Source: Pelomonas baiyunensis
Lineage (GTDB): Bacteria > Pseudomonadota > Gammaproteobacteria > Burkholderiales > Burkholderiaceae_C
Assembly: GCF_043555935.1 (NCBI RefSeq)
Contig: NZ_JBIGIB010000010.1
Coordinates: 1-22,405 of the forward strand
DNA length: 22,405 nucleotides
Reading direction: 5' to 3'
The notes beneath the pieces are model-generated. The model was given only the letters and a program-made list of their open reading frames with translations. It ran no database searches and was not told the DNA's origin. The translations under genes and the position numbers were made by a program. Below are positions 7,401 to 14,678 of the stretch, one piece after another. Each line of letters opens with the position of its first letter. The first letter of the stretch is position 1.

Positions 7401-7672
7401 CCGATGACGTCATCGTCGGCACCGCTGGCGTCGCGGGCCAGGCCTTCCTGCGGCATGGGCACACAGGGGCCGATGCCGTCCAGCACGCTCAGCCGTTCGG
7501 CCAGCAGGGCGTGCGGGCCCAGGGTGGTGTGGAGTTGAACCAGCCGCTGGTTCTGCGTCAACGGGCCCACCAGGCTGGCCAGCACGGCCTGCGCCGCAGC
7601 GGGCAGGCCGGCAGCCAAGCCGCTCAGTGCAGGGGCGAGTGTTCCGCTTGTCATGGCCGTGCCCGCCGTCAC
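4475..7672 (-). CDS. vgrG: VgrG (TssI) spike protein with DUF2345 and a C-terminal transthyretin-like extension
   Basis: This 1065-residue protein forms the trimeric puncturing tip. The gp27-like part fills about residues 30-430 (SRCTQYHEADLAFLHRLLLQ is a family hallmark). The gp5-like OB part follows (HTDRDHRLKVQFHWQRG near 488; GDIDRPVILGAVPN near 563-577), then the DUF2345 needle extension (about 780-955) with repeating beta segments, then a transthyretin-like domain (about 975-1045, PYTLRDADG and TDAQGK) that in other VgrGs binds cargo. The GTG at 7672 overlaps the clpV TGA in a GTGA junction with AAGG four bases upstream; an ATG at 7654 is the alternative. The peptidoglycan-cleaving effector follows with an 8-base overlap, so it is the expected cargo. 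It differs from the second VgrG of the window in its tail. Confidence 0.95.
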   Translation of the reverse strand: MTAGTAMTSGTLAPALSGLAAGLPAAAQAVLASLVGPLTQNQRLVQLHTTLGPHALLAERLSVLDGIGPCVPMPQEGLARDASGADDDVIGYRIDLTALSEDAHIDLTALIGEPALVEMLTDTGERRAWHGHITRAVLLGADGGLARYQLRVEPWLAFLRERVDAWVFQDASVPDIAASLFADYAGQGPCQADWRLELQDASVYKPRSRCTQYHEADLAFLHRLLLQEGLFYRFEHEADPASPTLGSHTLVIADHLGAFQADDALPRNVRFTQAISSLDPHHGTDSLTLFTARRRAHVNALQVASRDERTTQMRPVHAQAQAAFSLTAADIPGAYAYPTEADGQRLLDRRLQALAAWGQRSQAAGPWRAAEPGLHFTLSGHPRFSDGIRLPEFVVLSTHHQARNNLSADARAALVGLNLQLHATERAEPDEDEPLHHVVCTVQPASPGDTPLDYRALPLDTQGQPDPRLIPAPTVNGLQTALVTGEGDAPIHTDRDHRLKVQFHWQRGARSSHRLDHTAGDNAPGDSSLGTWVPMASAQAGANWGAVQLPRVGQEVLVAFTGGDIDRPVILGAVPNAQGQANVQAAQPAAGAATSTGNAPAWFPGDEKQGPLEAHAHPAVLSGLKTQELSTSQSGTGGYSQLVLDDSPQSTRLELSTTQHGTRLQLGHLRHQDDNRRLHPRGHGFDLQTHAHGAVRAGAGLLLSTHTQGGSDSHGQQLEARQALQQLDQGQDLLHTLAHSAQQHQAQGGKSKTAEPTLQAKPLGMNDEGQRLPNQQALRALTLSLGATQHRQGDGEGGAGRISAWGRPDLILASPQTLSAFTPASVHATAGGTTTFTAGQDLARIAQGHQSTVVQGDVTLYTYGRASNKQKPTRQTGMALHAAQGSVHVAALKSTLTVTASKAVSVSSTQGAVKAVAKTRILLTAGGSAVEISQGRISLKSAGKAVFRARQKNLAGGRRASGKVALARTGTYKPDEPRHSVQLDLLAYIGSDALTGAAQARVPYTLRDADGRVIARGRTDAQGKTARHFTDGDQELSVYLGDGDWQASSDGSADTHAAPKGDVHE

Positions 7673-10440
7673 TGCACCTTGACCTTGAACTTGCCCGGCG
7701 TCTTGGCCTTCGGGCCATCCGCGCTGAGCACGATCTTCTCGATGCCGCGCCCCTCGGCCATGCGGCTGAGCACGGCCTCGGCAATCTCGGGCAGCAGCGT
7801 GCCGTTGAGGATGTGGTCCACGTTGCGAGCACCGCTGTCAACCTCGGTGCAGCGCGTCAGCACGGCGTCCACCAGCTTGTCGTCATACGTCAGCGGCGCG
7901 CGGTGGTTGGCCTGCGCGCGCTCGGCAATGCGATCGAGCTTCAGGCGGATGATTTGTTCCAGCACCGGGTCGCTGATCGGGAAGTACGGGATGAGCTTCA
8001 TGCGGCCCAGGAAGGCGGGCTTGAAGGTCTTCATCAGCACCGGGCGCAGCGCATCGGCCAGTGCATCGGCGTAGCCCGGGGCTTCCAGTTCCTCGGCCGG
8101 CTTGTTGAGGCAGGCCTGCATGATCTGCGAGGAGCCCAGGTTGCTGGTGAGGATGATCAGCGTGTTGCGGAAGTCGATCTCGCGGCCTTCGGCGTCGTTG
8201 AGCGTGCCCTTGTCGAACACCTGGAAGAACATCTCCAGCACGTCGGGATGAGCCTTCTCCACTTCGTCCAGCAGCACCACCGAGTAAGGCTGGCGCCGCA
8301 CGGCTTCGGTGAGTACGCCGCCCTCGCCGTAGCCCACATAGCCCGGAGGGCTGCCCTTGAGGCCGGAGACGCTGTGCGCCTCCTGGTACTCGCTCATGTT
8401 GATGGTGACCAGGCGCTTTTCGCCGCCGTACAGCGCATCAGCCAGCGCCAGTGCGGTCTCAGTTTTGCCCACGCCGCTCGGGCCGGCGAACAGGAACACA
8501 CCCTTGGGCTTGTTCGGGTCTTCAAGGTTGGCGCGGGCGGTGCGCACGCGCTGGGCAATGGATTCCAGCGCATGGTCTTGCCCAATGACGCGGGCCTTCA
8601 GCGCTTTGGCCAAGCCCAGCACGGTCTGGATTTCATCCTTGACCATCTTGCCCAGCGGCACACCTGTCCAAGCCGAGATGATTTGCGCGACAACGCTGGC
8701 GTCCACCTGCGTGGGGCGCAGCGGCTGCTCGCCTTGCAACGCGTGCAACTGGGCTTCCAGGTCACGCAGCCGGGCCTGCAGGGCGGCGCGCTCGGGGCTC
8801 ACCGCAACTGGGGGCGCGGCCTTGGCCTTGTTGGCTCGCGTGGGTTTGGCATCGTCAGCCTGGGCGGCCGGCATGGCGCTCAGCACCGGCTCGGCCGGCA
8901 CCGCTTGCAACTCAGCATGCAGTGCATGAATTTGAGCCACGAGCGCTTGTTCCGCCTCCAGCTGCGTGCGCAAGGCTTGCAGTTCGGCATCCAGCGCCTC
9001 GCGTTGTTCGGCCAGTTCGGCCCGGCGCTCACGGTGGTCAGCCCCCGCCGCCACTTCACGGGCCAGGGCAACGTCCTCGGCCTGCAGGCGCTCCAGCGCT
9101 TTGGCGCGCGACTCGATGGCCGCTGGGACGGCGTTCTGGCCCAGCGCGACCTGGGCGCAGGCGGTGTCCAGCACACTGATGGCCTTGTCCGGCAACTGCC
9201 GGCCACTGATGTAGCGGCTGGACAAGCGCACGGCTTCGGTGATGGCCTCGTCCAGCACACGCACGCCGAAGTGCTTCTCCATCAGCGGCGTCATGCCACG
9301 CAGCATGGCGGCGGCGGTGGTCTCGTCCGGCTCTTCGACTTTGACGACCTGAAAGCGCCGGGCGAGTGCGGCGTCTTTTTCGAAGTACTTCTTGTACTCC
9401 GCCCACGTGGTGGCCGCCACGGTGCGCAACTCGCCGCGCGCCAGGGCCGGCTTGAGCAGGTTGGCCGCATCGTTTTGGCCGGCTTGCCCGCCCGCGCCGA
9501 TCATGGTGTGGGCCTCGTCAATGAACAGCACGATGGGGTGGGGGCTGGCCTTGACTTCGTCAATCACGCCCTTGAGGCGGTTCTCGAACTCGCCCTTCAC
9601 ACTGGCCCCGGCCTGCAGCAAGCCCATGTCCAGCGCATGCAGCTGCACGCCCAACAGCGCGGGCGGCACCTCGCCGGCAGCGATCTTGAGTGCCAGGCCC
9701 TCCACCACGGCGGTTTTGCCCACGCCAGCCTCGCCGGTGAGGATGGGGTTGTTCTGGCGGCGGCGCATCAGGATGTCGATGGCCTGGCGGATTTCAGCAT
9801 CGCGGCCGATGACCGGGTCCAGCTTGCCCGCCTGTGCCCGGGCGGTGAGGTTGGTGGTGTACTGGTCCAGCGCAGGCGTGCGGCTCGGGGCGGCTCCGCT
9901 CAATGCAGCCTCGGGTGCAGCGTCAGAGTCGGCGCTGCCGGCGGGTGCGGCGGCAACGCGCGGCTGCTCTTCACTGCCGGCGGTGGCCTCACTCACACGG
10001 TGCTTGAGCGCATCCACCGAGAACCGGGCGAACAACGGGCTGGCGCGCAGGGCCATCTGGTGCAGCGTGGGCTCTGACAGCAAGGCCAGCACGAGGTGAG
10101 CACCGCGAATGCGGGCGTCGGCGGCATCCAGGCTGGCAATCAGCCATGCGTGTTCCAGCAGCTGCGGCAGGCGCGCACTGAACACCGGCGTGCGGGTGTT
10201 GCCGGTCTGCAGTTGCGCCATGGCACGCTCCAGGTCTTGGGCCAGCGCGGTGGCCGGCACCTCGAAGCGGCGACTCAGCACGGCCAGGTCGGCGGCCGGC
10301 TGCTCCAGCAGGGCCAGCAGCAGGTGTTCGATGTCCACCTCGAAGTGGCCCCGCGCACGGGTCAGGCTCGCGGCGCGCTCGGCGGCGCGGCGGCAGTGGT
10401 CGTTGAGCTTGCTGATGAGGGTTTTGAGAGAGGCAGTCAT
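7669..10440 (-). CDS. clpV: ClpV (TssH), sheath-recycling AAA+ ATPase
   Basis: The 923-residue length is usual for ClpV. The N-terminal Clp repeat domain (1-150) would bind TssC in the contracted sheath. The first ATPase domain has Walker A GEAGVGKT (236-243) and Walker B VLFIDEAHT; the second has GPSGVGKT (near 652) and VVLLDEVEKAHPD. A long Ala/Glu/Gln-rich coiled middle domain lies between them. A low-complexity Ala-rich linker follows the N domain (about 153-190). ATG 10440 was chosen over an in-frame TTG at 10455 because MTASLKTLISKLND matches the family start. The gene begins 19 bases after tssG and its stop overlaps the GTG of vgrG. Function: ATP-driven disassembly of contracted TssB/TssC in the cytoplasm. 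Confidence 0.97.
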   Translation of the reverse strand: MTASLKTLISKLNDHCRRAAERAASLTRARGHFEVDIEHLLLALLEQPAADLAVLSRRFEVPATALAQDLERAMAQLQTGNTRTPVFSARLPQLLEHAWLIASLDAADARIRGAHLVLALLSEPTLHQMALRASPLFARFSVDALKHRVSEATAGSEEQPRVAAAPAGSADSDAAPEAALSGAAPSRTPALDQYTTNLTARAQAGKLDPVIGRDAEIRQAIDILMRRRQNNPILTGEAGVGKTAVVEGLALKIAAGEVPPALLGVQLHALDMGLLQAGASVKGEFENRLKGVIDEVKASPHPIVLFIDEAHTMIGAGGQAGQNDAANLLKPALARGELRTVAATTWAEYKKYFEKDAALARRFQVVKVEEPDETTAAAMLRGMTPLMEKHFGVRVLDEAITEAVRLSSRYISGRQLPDKAISVLDTACAQVALGQNAVPAAIESRAKALERLQAEDVALAREVAAGADHRERRAELAEQREALDAELQALRTQLEAEQALVAQIHALHAELQAVPAEPVLSAMPAAQADDAKPTRANKAKAAPPVAVSPERAALQARLRDLEAQLHALQGEQPLRPTQVDASVVAQIISAWTGVPLGKMVKDEIQTVLGLAKALKARVIGQDHALESIAQRVRTARANLEDPNKPKGVFLFAGPSGVGKTETALALADALYGGEKRLVTINMSEYQEAHSVSGLKGSPPGYVGYGEGGVLTEAVRRQPYSVVLLDEVEKAHPDVLEMFFQVFDKGTLNDAEGREIDFRNTLIILTSNLGSSQIMQACLNKPAEELEAPGYADALADALRPVLMKTFKPAFLGRMKLIPYFPISDPVLEQIIRLKLDRIAERAQANHRAPLTYDDKLVDAVLTRCTEVDSGARNVDHILNGTLLPEIAEAVLSRMAEGRGIEKIVLSADGPKAKTPGKFKVKVQ

Positions 10441-10459
10441 GGGAGGTCGATGCAATCAG

Positions 10460-11533
10460 TCAGGCAGCCAGCAGCGTGTAGCCGGGCTCGAATCGGTCTT
10501 GGTTGTGGGCTTGGGTCACAAGGAAGCAGTCGTGACCCAGTTGCAGCCCCGAGGCGCCACCCAACACGGCGGGTGTCACGTCTTGCGCGCGCAGTGGCAG
10601 GCGGATTTCGTACTCCAGGCGCAGTCCGGTGAGTTGGCGAAGCCACTGCAGCAGCTGCCGTGCACCCGGCTCGCCCGGCAGGAAGCGGCGCAGTTGCTCG
10701 CGCGTCAGGGGCCCCAGCGTCAGGCGCACGCGCTGGTCGCGCTGCCACACGCGCTCGCCCACCAGAGCGCTGCGGCCCAGCTCGCAGGCTTGGGTGCCGA
10801 CTTGCGTTTGCTGGGCCATGCCCAGGCCATACCAGCGGCCAATGAAGGATTCCAGCTTCACCGGCACGCCGAAGTAGCGTTGCAGCACCTGCTGAACGGT
10901 GGCCGCGCTGACCGGGCGTTGTTGCAGCCGTCCGGCGAAGTGGGCCAGGCTGTCGTCGGACAGGCCCACGCCGTCTTCCCGCAACGCCTGGCGTTGCGCT
11001 GGCAGTCCCACGCCGGCCATTGCCAGCAGCAAGGGGGTGAAGTGGCGCTGCCGGTCTTGCTCGTACCGCAAAGCCAAACGCTGCTTGCGCCATGCCTGGT
11101 AAAGCAGCGTGGCAGCGCGGTGCAAAAAGATGTCGAGAAAGGCCCGCCCGGCCGGGTCTTTGTGCTGCTGCTCACGCTGGGCGAACAGCTCGGTGTAGAA
11201 GCCCGGCAAGGTGCCGCTGCCCCCCAGCAGGCCCATGAAAGCCGGCGTGATCTCGATTCGTTCCAGGGCATGGACGTCGAGCGATGCAGCCGCTGCGCCC
11301 TTGCCGCCCGCGTGCACCACCTCCAGCGCCGCCAACTCGCTGGCAGGGAAGCCCAGCGACATCGAGTTGCGGAAGCGCAATTTGCGCAGCGCTTGGTCCG
11401 GCGCCACCTCCAGTTGCTGCGCGAACCAGCGTTCCAGCAAGCGCACCGACTGGAAAAATCCGTGCCCGTGCGGATCGGCCATCAGCCGATCGATGGGCGC
11501 GGTTATCGGCAGGCGGGCGGCCATTTCACTCAC
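10460..11533 (-). CDS. tssG: TssG, baseplate wedge protein
   Basis: This 357-residue protein shows the TssG pattern: an N-terminal FFQSVRLLER segment, LRFRNSMSLGFPASEL, then TPAFMGLLGGSGTLPGFYTEL and FLDIFLHRAATLLYQAW, all typical of the family. It works with TssF and TssE in the baseplate wedge that docks on TssK. The GTG at 11533 was chosen because AGGAG lies five bases upstream and it forms a GTGA overlap with the tssF stop, the same junction style as clpV/vgrG. An ATG at 11524 is the alternative and costs three residues. The frame is open upstream to 11596, but that part overlaps tssF and is not family-like. Confidence 0.95.
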   Translation of the reverse strand: MSEMAARLPITAPIDRLMADPHGHGFFQSVRLLERWFAQQLEVAPDQALRKLRFRNSMSLGFPASELAALEVVHAGGKGAAAASLDVHALERIEITPAFMGLLGGSGTLPGFYTELFAQREQQHKDPAGRAFLDIFLHRAATLLYQAWRKQRLALRYEQDRQRHFTPLLLAMAGVGLPAQRQALREDGVGLSDDSLAHFAGRLQQRPVSAATVQQVLQRYFGVPVKLESFIGRWYGLGMAQQTQVGTQACELGRSALVGERVWQRDQRVRLTLGPLTREQLRRFLPGEPGARQLLQWLRQLTGLRLEYEIRLPLRAQDVTPAVLGGASGLQLGHDCFLVTQAHNQDRFEPGYTLLAA

Positions 11534-13386
11534 AGCAGCTCCTGCTCGCCGCTCAGGCGACGCCCGGTCACCAACACCTCGCCGGTGCGGTGGCACAGCA
11601 GGGTGAGTTGGGTGAAGCTGTTCACCTGCACGTACAGGCCGAAGAACTGCTCCAGCAATTGCGCAAACAAGTGCAGCCCACTGCCGACAAAGGCTTCACG
11701 GTCCACCTGCAAGCGCAGGTTCACGCCCCGCACGAAGGTGGCGAAAGGCTCGCCAGGCATCCAGGCCACGGCCGGTTCGGTGTCCAAGGCCACCAAACCG
11801 TCCACGATGCGCTTGCCGGTGCTGGCGCGTGGCAGGTCGTACAACCGCAGCAGTTCCTTCAGCCCATCAAGCCCCGCACGGCCCAGCGTGAGGTGGTTCA
11901 GCGACAGGTGCGACACCAGCCGCCACAAGGCGCCCTGCCCCCGCTCGAACCGCAGCGGCCGCGTGGGTTTGCGCAGCAGCGTGATCTCGCTGGCCAGACT
12001 GCCTTCCATGAACACGTCGCCGCCCGGCTGGCCGATAGAGATCTGGTTGGGCAACTCGCGGTTGGTGGCCGTGACGTCCAGCGACAGCGTGTCGACTTGG
12101 GGCTCGGCGGGGTCGAAGTCGGTGTCGACCAGGGTGATTTCGGTCTCGTGCCCGGGCGCGGTTTCCGCCACGGCATCGTCGCGACGGGCATGCCAATACA
12201 AGCCGGGCGTTGCGTCTTGCGCGGTGTCGGCGTGGACCTCGTGGTGCAGCCCGAAGAACGGGCGGAACTCTTGCACCTCGTCGCCCCGCGGCGATTGCCG
12301 CACGCGGTAAACACGGTCGATGCTGTACACCTCGTAGGCGAACGCCCGGCGTGCATCCGGCAGCACGGGGTACTCGGCCTGCGCATGCGTGATGCGAATC
12401 GGCTCCGCATGCGCTTTGAAGCGGTTCACCACCGGCACGCAGTGCAGGCGCAGGTGGCGTGCGGCCAGGGTTTCAAGCAGGCGGGCGGCGTCGCCATCGC
12501 TGCGCAAGCCGCTCATCGGGTAGTGCAGCGTGATGCGCGCGGGCAAGGCCTCGGCGCCGTCTTGCACCCGCGGCAGCGGGAGGTCGATGAAGTTGAACTT
12601 CTCCGGGAAAGCGAAGTACTCGGTCAGCAGCCGGTAGGCGTGGGCCGAGCGGTCGTCGAACGGCAGCAAGGCCTCATCGGGCACGAACCCCACCGTCTGG
12701 GGCACGCCTGCGGGCAGCACAGCCCAAGGCCCGACCGGCGTGTGCTGCACCAAGGCGCCCAGCGCGTGCCCGGTCAGTGCGTCGCGCAGCGCAGTCGCCA
12801 GGCTCATGTCGGCATCCAGGAACACGCGCAGGGCAGGCACCCCCAGATCACTCCAACGCGCCTGGCTGCCCCGCAACTCCAGTTCCACCGACAGCAGGCT
12901 GGTGGCGCCTGCCGGCACAGGCGTGCCGTCGGGCGTGACGCATGCACCCACCCAGCGCGCCGCGCGCACCTGCACGGGCGTGAGGTCCAGCGGGGCGGCG
13001 GTGGTGAATTGGCACGGCACGCCGCTCACCGGGCGGGTTTTCAGCAGCGAGCCGCGCGGCACGCGTGCGGCCGAGGTCAGCGGGCTGCCGCGGCTGCCCA
13101 TGTCGAAGCAAGCCACGGAACACGACGGGAAGGGGCGTAGGTAGTGCGGGTACAACACCTCCAGCAGGGATTCCGTGACGCGCGGAAAGTCGTCATCCAG
13201 GCGCTTGTGCACCCGTGCGCTGAGCAGGGCAAACGACTGCACGAGCCGCTCGACGTGCGGGTCTTCCAGCAGATTGCCGCTGGTGGAGAGTCGCCCGGCA
13301 ATGCGCGGGTAGGTCTTGGCGAAGTCTTGCGCCTGCTCGCCGAGCAGGGCGAGTTCGCGTTCAAAGTACGGCAGCAGGTCACGCAT
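11530..13386 (-). CDS. tssF: TssF, baseplate wedge protein
   Basis: The 618-residue length is normal for TssF. It begins MRDLLPYFERELALLGEQAQ, continues with FAKTYPRIAGRLSTSG and DPHVERLVQSFALLSARVHK, and contains LLEVLYPHYLRPFPSCSVACF; all are recognisable family blocks. Towards the C terminus it has RGVNLRLQVDREAFVGSGLH and FAQLLEQFFGLYVQVNSFTQ, also typical. It is the large wedge subunit, partner of TssG and TssE. The ATG lies four bases after the tssE stop, and the stop overlaps the tssG GTG, so these three genes are translated together. Confidence 0.96.
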   Translation of the reverse strand: MRDLLPYFERELALLGEQAQDFAKTYPRIAGRLSTSGNLLEDPHVERLVQSFALLSARVHKRLDDDFPRVTESLLEVLYPHYLRPFPSCSVACFDMGSRGSPLTSAARVPRGSLLKTRPVSGVPCQFTTAAPLDLTPVQVRAARWVGACVTPDGTPVPAGATSLLSVELELRGSQARWSDLGVPALRVFLDADMSLATALRDALTGHALGALVQHTPVGPWAVLPAGVPQTVGFVPDEALLPFDDRSAHAYRLLTEYFAFPEKFNFIDLPLPRVQDGAEALPARITLHYPMSGLRSDGDAARLLETLAARHLRLHCVPVVNRFKAHAEPIRITHAQAEYPVLPDARRAFAYEVYSIDRVYRVRQSPRGDEVQEFRPFFGLHHEVHADTAQDATPGLYWHARRDDAVAETAPGHETEITLVDTDFDPAEPQVDTLSLDVTATNRELPNQISIGQPGGDVFMEGSLASEITLLRKPTRPLRFERGQGALWRLVSHLSLNHLTLGRAGLDGLKELLRLYDLPRASTGKRIVDGLVALDTEPAVAWMPGEPFATFVRGVNLRLQVDREAFVGSGLHLFAQLLEQFFGLYVQVNSFTQLTLLCHRTGEVLVTGRRLSGEQELL

Positions 13387-13390
13387 GGCG

Positions 13391-13903
13391 TCAGGCGGCG
13401 GTGAGGGGCGTGGCGCCTTGCAGCGCGGCGCGCGGGTCGGCTTGCGTCACCTCATACCGCTGGCTGCCGGGGTGCAGCAGCGCGTCGAACACGACGGTGT
13501 CGGTGTCGGGGTGCAGCAGCAACTTGGCGCGGATGGCGAACGACAAGCCGCCCTGCCCGCGCGGGTCATTGCGCACGCCCACCTCCACGTCACGCAGGCG
13601 GCGGTCGTGCTGCATCAGCGCGGTTCGGATGCTGTGCGAGATGCGCTGGCGGTCCCGGTCGCTGGACATGCTCAGCGGTGTGATGTCCAGCAGCCCCAGA
13701 CACAACAGCGAACGCGATGCACGCGGATAGGCGGCCAGGTCTTCCGGGCTGAAGCTGGCGTGGCTGTTGAGCACATGTTCAGCGTCGCGCGCGACCGAGT
13801 CCTTGATGCGCTCAAGGCTGTAGCGCGGCAGGACGCCGCGGGCGCCCTCGGCGGCGTCGCCCAACAGTTTGTCCAGCAAGGACGGAGCGTAGGTGTTGGC
13901 CAT
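13391..13903 (-). CDS. tssE: TssE, gp25-like baseplate protein
   Basis: This 170-residue gp25-like protein starts at the ATG at 13903, giving MANTYAPSLLDKLLGDA, the usual TssE opening; the frame is open further upstream to 13996 but that DNA is intergenic. Key blocks are SVARDAEHVLNSHASF, YPRASRSLLCLGLLDITPLS and the C-terminal gp25 region with VEVGVRNDPRGQGGLSFAIR. TssE initiates sheath polymerisation at the baseplate. It is the first gene after a terminator-like hairpin behind hcp, so its expression depends on read-through or on a promoter I could not identify in the 219-base gap. Confidence 0.93.
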   Translation of the reverse strand: MANTYAPSLLDKLLGDAAEGARGVLPRYSLERIKDSVARDAEHVLNSHASFSPEDLAAYPRASRSLLCLGLLDITPLSMSSDRDRQRISHSIRTALMQHDRRLRDVEVGVRNDPRGQGGLSFAIRAKLLLHPDTDTVVFDALLHPGSQRYEVTQADPRAALQGATPLTAA

Positions 13904-14043
13904 CGCGTGACGACAGGCAATAAGGTGGACAAAGCCGGTGGATAGAGCCGCAGCGCACCCGGCCCGCGGGCGGTGCCGCGCAGGGCTGAGAGGCAAGGCT
14001 TGGGTGGGTGCTACGGCAAAAGCCCGCGTTGTGCAGCGGCGGG

Positions 14044-14074
14044 AAAAAGGGAAAGCGGCCGAGACCGCTTTCCC
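14044..14074 (-). terminator. Intrinsic terminator between hcp and tssE
   Basis: On the minus strand a perfect 10-base-pair stem GGGAAAGCGG / CCGCTTTCCC (14049-14074) with a 6-base loop is followed at once by TTTTT (14048-14044). It sits about 50 bases past the hcp stop and about 140 before the tssE start. The orientation is right for ending hcp transcripts. Because tssE-tssF-tssG-clpV lie beyond it, it is probably partial, letting hcp mRNA be more abundant than the downstream genes. The rest of the gap, 13904-14122, shows no gene. Confidence 0.75.
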
Positions 14075-14122
14075 AGGGCAGCACCACAGGCGTGGGCCGC
14101 CGCCGCAAAACGGGCCGGTGCT

Positions 14123-14644
14123 TTAGACCGCGACGTTCTTGCGCAGGTCCCAGCCGGCAATGCCGGTGCTGGAGGCCGAGCCGTCGTGCTTGTGCTGCTT
14201 GTATTCCCAGGTGATCTTTCCGTACTTGAGGCCGAAGGATTCGGCCGGCAGTTCGCTGCCCGGCTCAATGCTCGTGCCCACCGACGACACCACCACGTCT
14301 TCCAGCACGATCTTGTAGTAATCGACGCGGGTCTGCGAAGTGCTGGTGGCGTTCTTGCCGCCGTATGCGCGGTAGAACGTGATGATGACCTTGGGGTAGA
14401 TCGTGCCGGCGGAAGCGGCGCGGAACAGCTTGGACGTGGCCTTGTCGATGTCCTTGGTGAAGATCATCTCGCCATGCTCGGTGCGCTCGGCGGTGTGGGC
14501 ACCGGCCGACGATGCCGACGACGACTTGGGCTGGAACACCTTGTGGGAAAAGCTCGAGACCTCGATCTCGTTTTGATGCTTGGTGTCGGTGCTGTCACCT
14601 TGCAGTTCGTTGGCACCATCGAATTTGACGTAGATGTCTTTCAA
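14123..14644 (-). CDS. hcp: Hcp (TssD), inner tube protein
   Basis: This 173-residue Hcp forms hexameric rings stacked into the tube expelled by the sheath. Family marks are MKDIYVKFDGANELQGDST at the start, EIEVSSFSHKVFQP, the FTKDIDKATSKLFRA helix, the YYKIVLEDVVVSSV strand and the closing ITWEYKQ. The start is TTG: an in-frame TAA lies two codons upstream and no other start fits, while AGGAG sits six bases before it. Length and sequence are complete, with no C-terminal effector extension. It lies between tssC (34-base gap) and a terminator. Confidence 0.97.
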   Translation of the reverse strand: MKDIYVKFDGANELQGDSTDTKHQNEIEVSSFSHKVFQPKSSSASSAGAHTAERTEHGEMIFTKDIDKATSKLFRAASAGTIYPKVIITFYRAYGGKNATSTSQTRVDYYKIVLEDVVVSSVGTSIEPGSELPAESFGLKYGKITWEYKQHKHDGSASSTGIAGWDLRKNVAV

Positions 14645-14650
14645 CGCTTA

Positions 14651-14655
14651 CTCCT
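14651..14655 (-). promoter_or_regulatory. Ribosome binding site that fixes the hcp TTG start
   Basis: Read on the minus strand this is AGGAG, six bases before TTG at 14644. With the in-frame TAA in between, it makes TTG the only workable hcp start. Confidence 0.75.
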
Positions 14656-14678
14656 GAGCAATAGAAGAATGTCGCGGG

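Noticed and set aside
5345..8074. 909-codon plus-strand ORF opposite vgrG and the clpV end
   Set aside because: It is an antisense shadow of high-GC genes: low-complexity Ala/Gly/Val/Gln/Arg content, no domain, and it spans two real genes on the other strand.
7627..13140. Long plus-strand ORFs (816, 733 and 618 codons) opposite clpV, tssG and tssF
   Set aside because: These are shadows of conserved T6SS genes, with biased Arg/Ala/Gln/His composition and no recognisable start or domain.
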